From contig NZ_ALJL01000036.1 of the NCBI RefSeq assembly GCF_000287675.1, positions 1 through 64,000 of the forward strand: DNA of 64,000 bases, given 5' to 3'. Made by a program: the position numbers and the translations under genes. This DNA comes from Lachnoanaerobaculum sp. ICM7 (lineage in GTDB: Bacteria; Bacillota; Clostridia; Lachnospirales; Lachnospiraceae). The notes beneath the pieces are model-generated. The model was not told where the DNA came from, did not search any database, and saw nothing but the letters and a program-made list of their open reading frames with translations. This document shows positions 23,204 to 33,031 of this stretch, one piece after another (the stretch's first letter is position 1; every line of letters starts with the position of its first letter).

Positions 23204-26200
23204 ATGGGCGTTAGAAGGATTTATGTAGAAAAAAAGCCGGATTTTGCTATCAGAGCAAAGGAACTTTCGGGTGAGCTTAGGAGCTATTTGGGCTTGAAAA
23301 ACCTTGATAATGTAAGGGTTTTGGTCAGGTACGATATTGAAAATATATCGTATGAAGACTATCAAAAAAGTCTGGGTACTATATTTTGTGAGCCACCGCT
23401 TGATATCTGTTATGAGAGTAAGTTTCCACATCTTGAAAGTGACTTTTACTTTACCGTAGAGTATTTGCCGGGACAGTTTGATCAAAGGGCTGATTCCGCC
23501 ATACAATGTGTGAAGCTGCTTGGAAGTGAAGATGATATAAATATCTGTTCCGCAACAACTTATATTTTCTCAGGACAGTTTAGTGAAACCGACAAGGAGA
23601 GTATAAGAAATTACTGTATAAATCCTGTAGACTCAAGGATTGCCGATGAGTCTATACCCGAAACTTTAAAAACAGACTTTGAAATGCCTAATGATGTGGA
23701 GTCTATAGAAGGCTTTATAACTATGGATGAAAATGCCTTGAAAGATTGCTATGAGAGTCTTTCTTTGGCTATGGCATTTGATGACTTTAAATTTATACAA
23801 GACTATTTAAAAAATGATGAAAACAGAAATCCCTCTGTCACTGAGATAAGAGTACTGGATACATATTGGTCCGACCACTGTAGACATACCACTTTTTCAA
23901 CTCAGCTAAAAGACGTAAGCTTTGAGGAGGGATTTTTTGGCGTTCCTGTAAAAGAATCATATGAAAGATATTTAAATGACAGAAAGGTCCTTTATAAGGA
24001 CAAAAAAGATAAAAAAATCTGCTTGATGGATATTGCACTTTTGGCTATGAAGAAGCTTAAGGCCGACAAGATTCTTACCGATGTTGAGGAAAGTGATGAG
24101 ATAAACGCCTGCTCAATCGTAGTGCCGATAGTTATTGACGGCAGAATAGAGGAGTGGCTTATCAATTTTAAGAATGAAACGCATAACCATCCTACGGAGA
24201 TAGAGCCGTTCGGTGGTGCGGCAACCTGCCTTGGAGGTGCTATAAGAGATCCGCTTTCAGGAAGAACTTATGTTTATCAGGCCATGAGAATTACAGGTGC
24301 CGCAGATCCTACACTGCCTATTGAAAAGACAATGCAGGGTAAACTTCCGCAAAGAAAGATAGTAACAGGAGCCGCACACGGATATTCATCATATGGCAAT
24401 CAGATAGGTCTGGCTACTGGCTATGTAAAAGAAGTTTACCATCCAAACTATGTTGCAAAGAGAATGGAGATCGGAGCGGTAATGGGAGCCGCAAAGAGAG
24501 CAAATGTTATAAGAAAAACTCCGGATCCGGGTGATATCATAGTACTTCTTGGCGGTAGAACAGGAAGAGACGGCATAGGAGGTGCTACAGGTTCAAGCAA
24601 AGTTCATAAGACCGATTCTATAATGACTGCAGGTGCAGAGGTACAAAAAGGTAATGCACCTACAGAGAGAAAGATACAAAGACTCTTTAAAAGACCTGAG
24701 GTGACAATACTTATAAAGAAATGTAACGACTTCGGTGCAGGCGGAGTGTCTGTAGCAATAGGAGAACTTGCAGACGGACTTATTATTGATCTTGATAAAG
24801 TGCCTAAAAAATATGCGGGACTTGACGGTACAGAGATTGCAATCTCTGAATCACAGGAGAGAATGGCTGTGGTGCTCTCACCTGAATCGGTAGAGGAATT
24901 TTGCAAATATGCAGAGGAAGAAAATCTTGAAACAAGTATTGTAGCAAAGGTTTTGGAAGAAAAAAGGCTGCAAATGACATGGAGAGGCAAAACTATAGTC
25001 GATTTATCAAGAGCATTTCTTGATACAAACGGTGCCACCTCCACAACAGATGTTTATGTGAAAGCACCAAATGAAGAAAAAAATCCTTTTGAATACAATA
25101 ATACAGAAAAAAACATAGAAAAAAGATGGCTGGAAACAGTGTCTGATTTGAATGTAGCTTCACAAAAGGGACTTGTTGAGATGTTTGACTCAAGTATAGG
25201 AGCAAAGAGTGTACTCATGCCATATGGTGGAAAATATCAGCTTTCAGAGACTCAAAGTATGGTAGCCAAGTTGCCGCTCTTGAATGAAGAAAGTGATGCG
25301 GTTACCATCATGAGCTATGGATTTGACCCGTATCTGTCAAGCTGGAGCCCATATCATGGTGCAATGTATGCTATAGTCGGCTCTTTAAGTAAAATTGTAG
25401 CGGCAGGCGGAGATTATAAAAAAGTACATTTTACTTTCCAGGAATACTTTAGAAGAATGACTGACAGCTCTACCTGGGGAGAACCGATCTCGGCACTTCT
25501 TGGAGCTTATGAAGCACAGATGAAGCTTGGACTTGCGTCCATAGGCGGTAAGGACTCGATGTCGGGTTCATTTAATGATATAAATGTACCTCCTACCTTG
25601 GTTTCTTTTGCAGTGGCGGTAGGTGATAATAAAAATATTATATCAACAGAGCTGAAAAATTCCGGAAATAAGCTCTACTTCGTAAAATTAAAGAGAGATA
25701 AATACGATCTTCCCGATTTTGAATATTTAAAGAAAATTTACTGTGATATTCAAACAGAGATAACAAATAAAAAAATAGTAAGTGCATTTGTTTTGGAGAG
25801 AAACGGAATAGCTGAGGCTGTTTCAAAGATGTGCTTCGGAAATATGTTGGGTGTAAGCCTTAAAGCGGATGAAGAGATTTTGTTTAGTCCGGAGTTTGGA
25901 GGCTTTTTGCTGGAATCCGAGTCGGAACTTGATTTTGAAGGAGCAAGCTATCTTGGAGAGGTAATTGAAGAGCCGAAGATTATAGTAAATTCAGAAGAGA
26001 TTTCACTTGATAAGATATTAGAAAACTGGAAAAAACCTCTTGAGAGTGTATTCCCGTCAGTAGAAGAGCCTGAGAATAAAGAGGAGCTTGAAGATAAATT
26101 ATACCAAGCTGAGAGCATTTATATTGCAAAAGAAAAAAATGCTCTACCAAGAGTATTCATTCCGGTTATGCCGGGAACCAACTGCGAGTATGATTCTATA

Positions 26201-26938
26201 AGAGCGTTTAGAAGAGCCGGTGCAAGTGCTGAGGCATTTGTATTTAGAAACAGTTCACCTTTAGCTATAAAGGAATCTGTTGAGCATTATAAAAATGAAA
26301 TAAGAAATTCACAGATAATAATGTTCCCGGGAGGATTTTCTGCAGGTGATGAGCCTGACGGTTCCGCAAAGTTTTTTGCTACAGTGTTCAGAAATGAAGT
26401 TTTGAAAAAAGAAATTGAAGATTTGCTTTTGCGAGACGGTCTGATACTTGGAATTTGTAACGGTTTTCAGACACTTATAAAGCTTGGACTTTTGCCTGAC
26501 GGAAAAATAAAAGCACAGGAAGAGTTTTCAGCAACTTTGGCTAGAAATACTATCGGCAGACATATTTCCAAAATGGCATATCTTAAGGTGGTAAGTAATA
26601 AATCACCATGGCTTATGAATGCAAATCTTGGAGATGTTTATGCAAATCCGGTTTCACATGGAGAAGGAAGATTTGTGGCTCCGAAAGAAATAATTGATGA
26701 GTTGTTTAAAAACGGACAGGTAGCTACAAGATATGTGGATTTAAACGGAAATCCTACCATGTGCGGTGAGTACAATCCGAACGGCTCTTATGCAGCCATA
26801 GAGGGAATTACAAGTCCGGACGGAAGGATTTTCGGTAAGATGGCACACTCCGAAAGAAGAGAAAACGGTGTTGCTATAAATGTTTTTGAAAAACAGGACT
26901 TGCAAATCTTTGAATCTGGTGTAAAATATTTCAGATAA
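23204..26938 (+). CDS. purL: phosphoribosylformylglycinamidine synthase, large single-chain form
   Basis: Converts FGAR to FGAM with ATP and glutamine in purine synthesis. At 1244 aa it is the fused form: an N-terminal PurS-like region (about 1-180), two AIRS-like halves (NETHNHPTEIEPFGGAATC, DFGAGGVSVAIGELADG, SIGGKDSMSGSFND) and a C-terminal glutaminase domain with GTNCEYDSIRAFRRAGA (about 985) and the nucleophile Cys in LGICNGFQTLIKLG (about 1083). GAGGAGG lies 8 nt before the ATG. No other pur gene adjoins it. Confidence 0.97.
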   Translation: MGVRRIYVEKKPDFAIRAKELSGELRSYLGLKNLDNVRVLVRYDIENISYEDYQKSLGTIFCEPPLDICYESKFPHLESDFYFTVEYLPGQFDQRADSAIQCVKLLGSEDDINICSATTYIFSGQFSETDKESIRNYCINPVDSRIADESIPETLKTDFEMPNDVESIEGFITMDENALKDCYESLSLAMAFDDFKFIQDYLKNDENRNPSVTEIRVLDTYWSDHCRHTTFSTQLKDVSFEEGFFGVPVKESYERYLNDRKVLYKDKKDKKICLMDIALLAMKKLKADKILTDVEESDEINACSIVVPIVIDGRIEEWLINFKNETHNHPTEIEPFGGAATCLGGAIRDPLSGRTYVYQAMRITGAADPTLPIEKTMQGKLPQRKIVTGAAHGYSSYGNQIGLATGYVKEVYHPNYVAKRMEIGAVMGAAKRANVIRKTPDPGDIIVLLGGRTGRDGIGGATGSSKVHKTDSIMTAGAEVQKGNAPTERKIQRLFKRPEVTILIKKCNDFGAGGVSVAIGELADGLIIDLDKVPKKYAGLDGTEIAISESQERMAVVLSPESVEEFCKYAEEENLETSIVAKVLEEKRLQMTWRGKTIVDLSRAFLDTNGATSTTDVYVKAPNEEKNPFEYNNTEKNIEKRWLETVSDLNVASQKGLVEMFDSSIGAKSVLMPYGGKYQLSETQSMVAKLPLLNEESDAVTIMSYGFDPYLSSWSPYHGAMYAIVGSLSKIVAAGGDYKKVHFTFQEYFRRMTDSSTWGEPISALLGAYEAQMKLGLASIGGKDSMSGSFNDINVPPTLVSFAVAVGDNKNIISTELKNSGNKLYFVKLKRDKYDLPDFEYLKKIYCDIQTEITNKKIVSAFVLERNGIAEAVSKMCFGNMLGVSLKADEEILFSPEFGGFLLESESELDFEGASYLGEVIEEPKIIVNSEEISLDKILENWKKPLESVFPSVEEPENKEELEDKLYQAESIYIAKEKNALPRVFIPVMPGTNCEYDSIRAFRRAGASAEAFVFRNSSPLAIKESVEHYKNEIRNSQIIMFPGGFSAGDEPDGSAKFFATVFRNEVLKKEIEDLLLRDGLILGICNGFQTLIKLGLLPDGKIKAQEEFSATLARNTIGRHISKMAYLKVVSNKSPWLMNANLGDVYANPVSHGEGRFVAPKEIIDELFKNGQVATRYVDLNGNPTMCGEYNPNGSYAAIEGITSPDGRIFGKMAHSERRENGVAINVFEKQDLQIFESGVKYFR

Positions 26939-26965
26939 ATCAGATAAAAAGGTTTGGAGAAGATA

Positions 26966-28285
26966 ATGATAAAAGTAGTAAAATTTGGAGGCAGCTCACT
27001 GGCCAGTGCACATCAATTTAAAAAAGTGGGAGATATCATAAAGGCTGATAAATCAAGAAGATTTGTTGTTCCGTCCGCACCGGGAAAAAGAAATTCCAAG
27101 GATGAGAAGGTAACAGACCTTTTATATGAGACATATGATGCGGCTGTAGAAGGCGGTTCATATAAGAAAAAGTTTGAAAAGATCAAAGCAAGATATGAAG
27201 AGATTATAGACGGACTTTCGCTTGATTTGAATCTTGATCATGAGTTTGCAAAGATAGAAGAACAGTTTTTAAATAAAGCCGGAAGAGAGTATGCCGCTTC
27301 AAGAGGTGAATATTTAAACGGTATTATAATGGCAAAATATCTTGGAGTTGATTTTATAGATCCTGCGGAGATGATTTTCTTCTTTGAAGACGGTACATTT
27401 GATGCCGAGGCTACAAACAAGGAAGTTTCCGAGAGACTTGAGAAAGTTCAAAGAGCGGTAATTCCGGGATTTTACGGCAGCGATCATTCAGGAAAAATCA
27501 GAACATTTTCAAGAGGCGGTTCAGATATAACAGGTTCTATAATCGCAAGAGGAATAAAGGCCGATTTGTATGAGAACTGGACAGATGTATCAGGCTTTTT
27601 GGTGGCTGACCCGAGAATTATTCCAAATCCTGAGACTATAGAGTCGATAACATATAAGGAGCTTAGAGAGCTCGCATATATGGGTGCCTCAGTACTTCAT
27701 GAGGATGCAATCTTCCCTGTAAGAAAAGAGGGTATTCCTATCAATATCAGAAATACCAACAAGCCGGAAGATAAGGGTACAATGATAGTAGAGAGCACTT
27801 GTAAGAGTGCAAAGTTTACTATAACAGGTATCGCCGGAAAGAAGGGATTCTGTGCCATAAATGTAGATAAGGCAATGATGAACTCGGAGGTAGGCTTCTG
27901 CGCAAAAGTATTGGATGTTTTTGCACAGAACAATATATCTATAGAGCATATGCCTTCAGGTATCGACACTATGACCGTACTTGTACATCAGTCCGAGTTT
28001 GAAGAGCATGAGCAGCAGATAGTTTCAGGTATACATAGAGCCGTAGGTCCGGATACTGTAGAAATGGAATCGGGACTTGCACTTATAGCTGTAGTTGGAA
28101 GAGGTATGAAGGCAAACAGAGGTACTGCAGGAAGAATATTTGCGGCACTTGCGCATGCCAGAGTCAATGTAAAGATGATAGATCAGGGTTCATCAGAGCT
28201 TAATATCATTGTAGGCGTTAAGGAAAACGACTTTGAAACAACTATAAAGGCTATATATGATATGTTTGTAAAATCGGTATCTTAA
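26966..28285 (+). CDS. lysC: aspartate kinase
   Basis: Phosphorylates aspartate, entering lysine/threonine/methionine synthesis. The 439-aa protein has KVVKFGGSSLASA (about 3-15), FSRGGSDITGSI (about 186-197), an SVLHEDAIFPV segment and two C-terminal ACT domains (about 300-435, with VGFCAKVLDVFAQNNISIEHM and GRGMKANRGTAGRIF, in parts) that normally bind feedback amino acids. ATG 26966 has GGAGA 6 nt upstream; a TTG 12 nt earlier is not needed. The downstream lysine genes dapA-dapB are 17 kb away at 43746. Confidence 0.94.
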   Translation: MIKVVKFGGSSLASAHQFKKVGDIIKADKSRRFVVPSAPGKRNSKDEKVTDLLYETYDAAVEGGSYKKKFEKIKARYEEIIDGLSLDLNLDHEFAKIEEQFLNKAGREYAASRGEYLNGIIMAKYLGVDFIDPAEMIFFFEDGTFDAEATNKEVSERLEKVQRAVIPGFYGSDHSGKIRTFSRGGSDITGSIIARGIKADLYENWTDVSGFLVADPRIIPNPETIESITYKELRELAYMGASVLHEDAIFPVRKEGIPINIRNTNKPEDKGTMIVESTCKSAKFTITGIAGKKGFCAINVDKAMMNSEVGFCAKVLDVFAQNNISIEHMPSGIDTMTVLVHQSEFEEHEQQIVSGIHRAVGPDTVEMESGLALIAVVGRGMKANRGTAGRIFAALAHARVNVKMIDQGSSELNIIVGVKENDFETTIKAIYDMFVKSVS

Positions 28286-28286
28286 A

Positions 28287-29528
28287 ATGGCAAAAGTAAT
28301 AATAATAGGCGGAGGTGCGGCAGGAATGATAGCAGCATACTCCGCTGCTTTAACATCAAAGCAGGTAATACTGCTGGAAAAAAACGAAAAACTCGGTAAA
28401 AAGATATTTATTACAGGCAAGGGCAGATGTAATCTTACAAATGCCTCAGACATGAATACAGTGATGGAAAATGTTGTAAGTAATAAAAGATTTTTATTCA
28501 GTGCATTTAAAAATTTCACAAATGAAGACATTATGAATCTTGTGGAGAACAACGGGACGAAGCTTAAGATTGAAAGAGGAAACAGAGTATTTCCTGTCAG
28601 CGATCATTCCTCAGACATAATAAAGTCGCTTGAAAATGCCATAAGAGATCTGCATGTGGATATAAGACTTAATATAAAAGTGGATGAGCTTATAATAGAA
28701 AATGACAGATGCATAGGTGTGACAATCGGTAAAAATAAAATTATGGCTGATGCCGTAATAGTGGCTACAGGAGGAATGTCCTATCAGGCCACAGGTTCAG
28801 ACGGTGACGGATACAGATTTGCAAAAGAGGCAGGCTTAAGCGTAAGTAAACTATATCCTTCTTTAGTACCTTTTAATATAGAGGGGGAGAGAATAAAAGC
28901 ATTGCAGGGACTTTCCTTAAAGAATATTCATGCTTATATCTACAATGACAAAAAACTTGTATATGATGAATTCGGTGAAATGCTTTTCACACATTTTGGA
29001 GTGAGCGGACCTGTAATAATATCCGCATCTGCAGTTATCGGAAACAAAAATATAAAAGGTTATAGACTAAGTATCGATCTAAAACCGGCTCTGGATGAGG
29101 AAAAGCTTGATGAAAGAATTTTACGAGATTTTACGGAGCAAAAGAATAAAGCTTTGAAAAACTCTCTAAATAAGCTCTTTCCCGCAAAGCTGATAGATGA
29201 GGTCATATTTCAAAGCAAACTCGATCCCGATAAAAAGGTGAATTTACTTACAAAAGAGGAAAGACATAGTCTTGTTCATGCTACAAAAAATCTGGAATAT
29301 GTGATAAGCTCTACAAGAGGCTTTAATGAGGCTATAATAACAAAGGGTGGAGTTGAAGTTTCACAAATAAATCCGAAGACTATGGAATCGAAGAAAATAA
29401 AAGGATTGTTCTTTGCAGGTGAGGTGCTTGATTTGGATGCATTCACAGGCGGTTATAATCTTCAGATAGCATGGTCAACGGGATATGCGGCAGGAGAAGG
29501 AGCAGGAAATGAGCAGTATAGCGATTGA
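28287..29528 (+). CDS. NAD(P)/FAD-dependent oxidoreductase, HI0933/BaiN family
   Basis: A 413-aa flavoprotein with the dinucleotide-binding IIGGGAAGMIAAYSAA (4-19), GKKIFITGKGRCNLTN (about 37-52), VATGGMSYQATGSDGDGY (about 156-173) and C-terminal GLFFAGEVLDLDAFTGGYNLQIAWSTG (in parts, about 373-399). Family members include BaiN-like and uncharacterised aminoacetone-oxidase-type flavoproteins; the substrate cannot be read from sequence. It is the usual gene before cmk in clostridia and overlaps it by 20 bp. Confidence 0.9.
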   Translation: MAKVIIIGGGAAGMIAAYSAALTSKQVILLEKNEKLGKKIFITGKGRCNLTNASDMNTVMENVVSNKRFLFSAFKNFTNEDIMNLVENNGTKLKIERGNRVFPVSDHSSDIIKSLENAIRDLHVDIRLNIKVDELIIENDRCIGVTIGKNKIMADAVIVATGGMSYQATGSDGDGYRFAKEAGLSVSKLYPSLVPFNIEGERIKALQGLSLKNIHAYIYNDKKLVYDEFGEMLFTHFGVSGPVIISASAVIGNKNIKGYRLSIDLKPALDEEKLDERILRDFTEQKNKALKNSLNKLFPAKLIDEVIFQSKLDPDKKVNLLTKEERHSLVHATKNLEYVISSTRGFNEAIITKGGVEVSQINPKTMESKKIKGLFFAGEVLDLDAFTGGYNLQIAWSTGYAAGEGAGNEQYSD

Positions 29529-30174
29529 CGGACCTGCGGGAGCGGGCAAGTCGAGTATAGCAAAGGCTTTAAGTAAAAGACTTGGTTATATTTATATAGA
29601 TACAGGTGCAATGTACAGAGCTGTAGCACTTTTCTTCGTGGAGAATAATGTTTCGGACGGCACGGACAGCAGAATCGAATCTTTGCTTGAAAAGCTTGAG
29701 ATAAGTATAAAGTACGAAGACGGTGCACAGAAAGTTATCCTAAACGGAGAAGATGTCACAGGTAAGCTGAGACTTGAAGAGATAGGTAAACTGGCAAGTA
29801 AATTCAGTGCCATCGGCAGTGTAAGAGAAAAGCTTGTGGCACTTCAAAGAAAACTGGCACAAAAAGAAAACGTGGTGATGGACGGCAGAGATATAGGTAC
29901 CGTGGTACTTCCAAATGCCGATTTAAAGATTTATTTAAGTGCAAGTTCAAAAGTCAGAGCTAAAAGAAGATATCTGGAGCTTTTAGAAAAGGGATATACG
30001 GATTTGGATATAAATGAGATAGAGGATGAGATAATAAAAAGAGATGAAGCCGATATGAACAGGGAAATATCACCTCTAAAGCAGGCTGATGATGCTTATT
30101 ATCTGGATTCATCCGATATGACACTTGAAGAGGTGGTATCAAAGATACTGTCAATGGTAAAAGAGGAAAGATGA
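29509..30174 (+). CDS. cmk: cytidylate kinase
   Basis: Phosphorylates CMP/dCMP. The 221-aa protein begins MSSIAIDGPAGAGKSSIAKAL with its P-loop at 8-15, then DTGAMYRA (about 31-38), DGRDIGTVVLPNADLKIYL (about 123-141) and RDEADMNREISPLKQADDA (about 177-195). ATG 29509 is preferred over an ATG 24 nt upstream because AAGGAG lies 6 nt before it. First member of the conserved cmk-ispH-rpsA set; ATGA overlap with ispH. Confidence 0.95.
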   Translation: MSSIAIDGPAGAGKSSIAKALSKRLGYIYIDTGAMYRAVALFFVENNVSDGTDSRIESLLEKLEISIKYEDGAQKVILNGEDVTGKLRLEEIGKLASKFSAIGSVREKLVALQRKLAQKENVVMDGRDIGTVVLPNADLKIYLSASSKVRAKRRYLELLEKGYTDLDINEIEDEIIKRDEADMNREISPLKQADDAYYLDSSDMTLEEVVSKILSMVKEER

Positions 30175-31019
30175 AAGTCGAATTAGCAAAAAGTGCCGGT
30201 TTTTGCTTTGGAGTTGAGAAAGCGGTAAACACCGTATATGAAGAAGCAAAAAAGGGCAATGATATAGTCTATACTCTGGGACCCATAATTCACAATGAAG
30301 AAGTTGTGAAAGATATGAAAAAAAGAGGTGTGGAGGCTGTGAAGATAGAAGATTTGGCTTCACTGCCAAAGGGCACTGTAATCATACGCTCACATGGGGT
30401 AAGCAGAGAGATATTTAATTTTGTAAAAAGAAGCGGACATAGAGTGGTAGATGCCACCTGTCCGTTTGTAAAAAAAATTCATGCCATAGTTTCAGTACAA
30501 AGCGGAAAAGGAAAAACTGTGGTAATAATCGGAAATCCCGAGCATCCTGAGGTAATGGGAATAAGAGGCTGGGGAGATGAAAATACCTATGCTGTTGAAA
30601 ACATCGAACAATTTATAAATTTGGAATTAAAAAAAGATGAAGAAATTATAATTGTAGCTCAAACGACATTTAATCATAAAAAATTCCAAGAAATCATTGA
30701 TAAAATATCGATTTTGGGTTATGATGTAAGATGTTTTAATACGATTTGCAATGCAACACAGGAAAGACAAGCTGAGGCAAAAAAAATAGCATCAAATGTG
30801 GATGCCATGATAGTTATCGGAGACAAAAAAAGCTCCAATACAGGCAAGCTTGTGGAAATATGTCAGGAAGAATGTAAGAATACAGTTTTTATTCAAACTC
30901 TTGAAGACCTAGATTATGGTGCTTTACTTTCTGTGGATAGTGTAGGTATTACGGCAGGGGCGTCAACCCCAAAACATATCATTGAGGAGGTTCAAAATAT
31001 TGTCAGATCTAAGTTTTGA
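30171..31019 (+). CDS. ispH: 4-hydroxy-3-methylbut-2-enyl diphosphate reductase
   Basis: Last enzyme of the MEP pathway, a 4Fe-4S reductase giving IPP and DMAPP. In the 282-aa protein the three cluster cysteines are visible: SAGFCFGVEKAV (Cys12), DATCPFVKK (about 96) and TICNATQERQ (about 192). HNEEVV and SHGVSRE carry substrate-binding His residues. The final 20 bp overlap the start of rpsA in another frame. In several clostridia these two are one fused protein; here they are separate but overlapping. Confidence 0.96.
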   Translation: MKVELAKSAGFCFGVEKAVNTVYEEAKKGNDIVYTLGPIIHNEEVVKDMKKRGVEAVKIEDLASLPKGTVIIRSHGVSREIFNFVKRSGHRVVDATCPFVKKIHAIVSVQSGKGKTVVIIGNPEHPEVMGIRGWGDENTYAVENIEQFINLELKKDEEIIIVAQTTFNHKKFQEIIDKISILGYDVRCFNTICNATQERQAEAKKIASNVDAMIVIGDKKSSNTGKLVEICQEECKNTVFIQTLEDLDYGALLSVDSVGITAGASTPKHIIEEVQNIVRSKF

Positions 31020-32106
31020 ACAAATGTTAGATGAGTCATTCAAGACTCTACACACGGGAGAAGTTGTCAACGGTAAGGTAATTGATGTTAAGGAAGATCA
31101 GATCATTCTTAATGTCGGATTTAAGTCAGATGGTATCATCACAAGAAGTGAATATAGTAATGACAACGGTTTAGATTTAAGAACAGTTGTAAATGTCGGT
31201 GATGACATGGAAGCAAAAGTCTTAAAGATAAATGACGGAGAAGGTCAGGTTCTCCTTTCATACAAGAGATTGGCTCAGGATAGAGGTAATAAGAAGCTTG
31301 AGGATGCTTTCAACAACCACGAGGTTCTTACAGGAAAAGTTGTACAGGTAGTTGAGGGTGGTCTCAGTGTAGTGGTAGAGGATGCAAGAGTATTTATACC
31401 TGCATCACTTGTATCAGATACATTTGAAAGAGATTTATCTAAATATAAGGATACAGAGATTGAGTTCGTTATTACAGAGTTCAATCCTAAGAGAAGAAGA
31501 ATCATCGGTGACAGAAAGCAGCTTCTTGTAGCTAAGAAAGAGGAGCAGAAGAAGGCTTTATTTGAGAAGATAACACCGGGTGATGTAATTGAAGGTACAG
31601 TAAAGAATGTTACAGATTTCGGAGCATTCGTTGACCTTGGTGGTGCAGACGGTCTTTTACATATCTCAGAGATGAGCTGGGGTAGAGTAGAGAATCCTAA
31701 GAAGGTATTTAAGTCAGGTGATACCGTTACAGCCTTCATTAAGGATATCTCAGGAGAGAAGATTGCACTTTCAATGAAGTTCCCTGATCAGAATCCATGG
31801 CTTGACGCTGAAGAGAAGTTCGCACGTGGTAATGTTGTTAAGGGTAAAGTTGCAAGAATGACAGATTTCGGAGCATTCGTTGAGATTTCAAACGGTGTTG
31901 ATGCATTGTTGCACGTATCTCAGATTTCACACGACCATGTTGAAAAACCTTCAGATGTGCTTAAGGTAGGAGATGAGGTTGAGGCTGTTATCGTTGAGTT
32001 CAACGAGGCAGACAAGAAAATTTCATTAAGTATCAAGGCTTTGACACAGGCAAATGAAGAGCTTGAGAAAGAGAACGCAAGAAATTCAGAGTCTGATGAA
32101 GAATAA
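31000..32106 (+). CDS. rpsA: 30S ribosomal protein S1-like, four S1 domains
   Basis: A 368-aa RNA-binding protein with four S1 OB-folds (about 18-85, 100-165, 185-255, 270-340), e.g. VIEGTVKNVTDFGAFVDLGG and VVKGKVARMTDFGAFVEIS. It helps mRNA engage the ribosome, though low-GC Gram-positive S1 homologues are shorter and less essential than in E. coli. The start is TTG at 31000 (product MSDLSFEQMLDE), with GAGGAGG 9 nt upstream inside the ispH gene. The next ATG would truncate the family's N-terminus. The codon choice looks highly expressed. Confidence 0.93.
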   Translation: MSDLSFEQMLDESFKTLHTGEVVNGKVIDVKEDQIILNVGFKSDGIITRSEYSNDNGLDLRTVVNVGDDMEAKVLKINDGEGQVLLSYKRLAQDRGNKKLEDAFNNHEVLTGKVVQVVEGGLSVVVEDARVFIPASLVSDTFERDLSKYKDTEIEFVITEFNPKRRRIIGDRKQLLVAKKEEQKKALFEKITPGDVIEGTVKNVTDFGAFVDLGGADGLLHISEMSWGRVENPKKVFKSGDTVTAFIKDISGEKIALSMKFPDQNPWLDAEEKFARGNVVKGKVARMTDFGAFVEISNGVDALLHVSQISHDHVEKPSDVLKVGDEVEAVIVEFNEADKKISLSIKALTQANEELEKENARNSESDEE

Positions 32107-32125
32107 TAAATACTTTAGTTAATAC

Positions 32126-32158
32126 AAGGTCGTAGGTGTTTTCATCTGCGACCTTTTT
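32126..32158 (+). terminator. Rho-independent terminator after rpsA
   Basis: AGGTCGTAG (32127-32135) pairs with CTGCGACCT (32146-32154), one U-G wobble, then a run of T to 32158. It ends the cmk-ispH-rpsA transcript 20 bp after the stop. Confidence 0.85.
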
Positions 32159-32180
32159 AACTGAAAAAAGAAGGAGTTAT

Positions 32181-33026
32181 ATGAAGAGAAATTATAGAAA
32201 TATAGTGTTTTGGTGCATTGTGGTTGCACTTTTATACCTTAGTTACGAGTGGCTGAGTGATGTCATATTCAGAGGATTTAATTATCTGGATGTAAAATAC
32301 ATGATAGTACCTGATGTACTTTTGCCGAGTATAAATGCGTTTGTGGATACATTGATATCTGTGGTGCTTATTGTTATCTACCTGATATTGGCTGTTTTTA
32401 TAGTAAAAAAGCATGAAAAAGGAATTAAGCTCGGATTTGTAAAAGGATTTATTTTCTGTATTGTAATGGGATTTGCATTCTATGGAATAGCAGGTCTTTG
32501 GTTTGAAATTGTCGACAGATTTTTGGTATCCATACCTTTTATAGCTAAAAATGTAGAATATTTTTCAGGAGTATATGACGATCTTGAGTCGGGAGCATAT
32601 ATCTGGTCATTGCTTTCAATATCAATTATAGGACCTATAGTTGAAGAGATACTTTTTAGACTTCTTATCTTCAATTCTCTTGAGAGAATAACAAAGAGTC
32701 CGTGGTTTGCAATAATTGTATCGGGAGTATTATTCGGTATCTGGCATATGATCTTTGTTCAGAGCGTATATACGGCGATAATGGGCTGCATTATGGGACT
32801 TATTTATTATAAGACCAGAAATATTTTCTACACAATTTTTATACATATGGTAAACAATACAATCGGAAATCTACCTTCCGCTCTTGACACAGATTTGGTA
32901 AATACGGCTATAAACCATATATCATATGCAATGGTTATTCCGGCTGTTATTTTGCTTGTTATTTTCTGCTTAAAGAAACCTGAAAGCAGAGATACCGAAA
33001 CCGAAACATATACATACGGATTATAA
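32181..33026 (+). CDS. CPBP family intramembrane glutamic endopeptidase
   Basis: A 281-aa polytopic membrane protein (about seven helices) of the CAAX-protease/bacteriocin-processing (Abi) family. Motif 1 GPIVEEILFRLL (about 152-163) supplies the EExxxR catalytic pair, motif 2 is FGIWHMIFVQ and motif 3 HMVNNTIGNL. Members process or degrade membrane-associated peptides, or act in immunity to bacteriocins; the substrate here is unknown. ATG 32181 has AAGGAG 6 nt upstream; the frame extends further upstream only through the rpsA terminator. Confidence 0.88.
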   Translation: MKRNYRNIVFWCIVVALLYLSYEWLSDVIFRGFNYLDVKYMIVPDVLLPSINAFVDTLISVVLIVIYLILAVFIVKKHEKGIKLGFVKGFIFCIVMGFAFYGIAGLWFEIVDRFLVSIPFIAKNVEYFSGVYDDLESGAYIWSLLSISIIGPIVEEILFRLLIFNSLERITKSPWFAIIVSGVLFGIWHMIFVQSVYTAIMGCIMGLIYYKTRNIFYTIFIHMVNNTIGNLPSALDTDLVNTAINHISYAMVIPAVILLVIFCLKKPESRDTETETYTYGL

Positions 33027-33031
33027 AAGAA

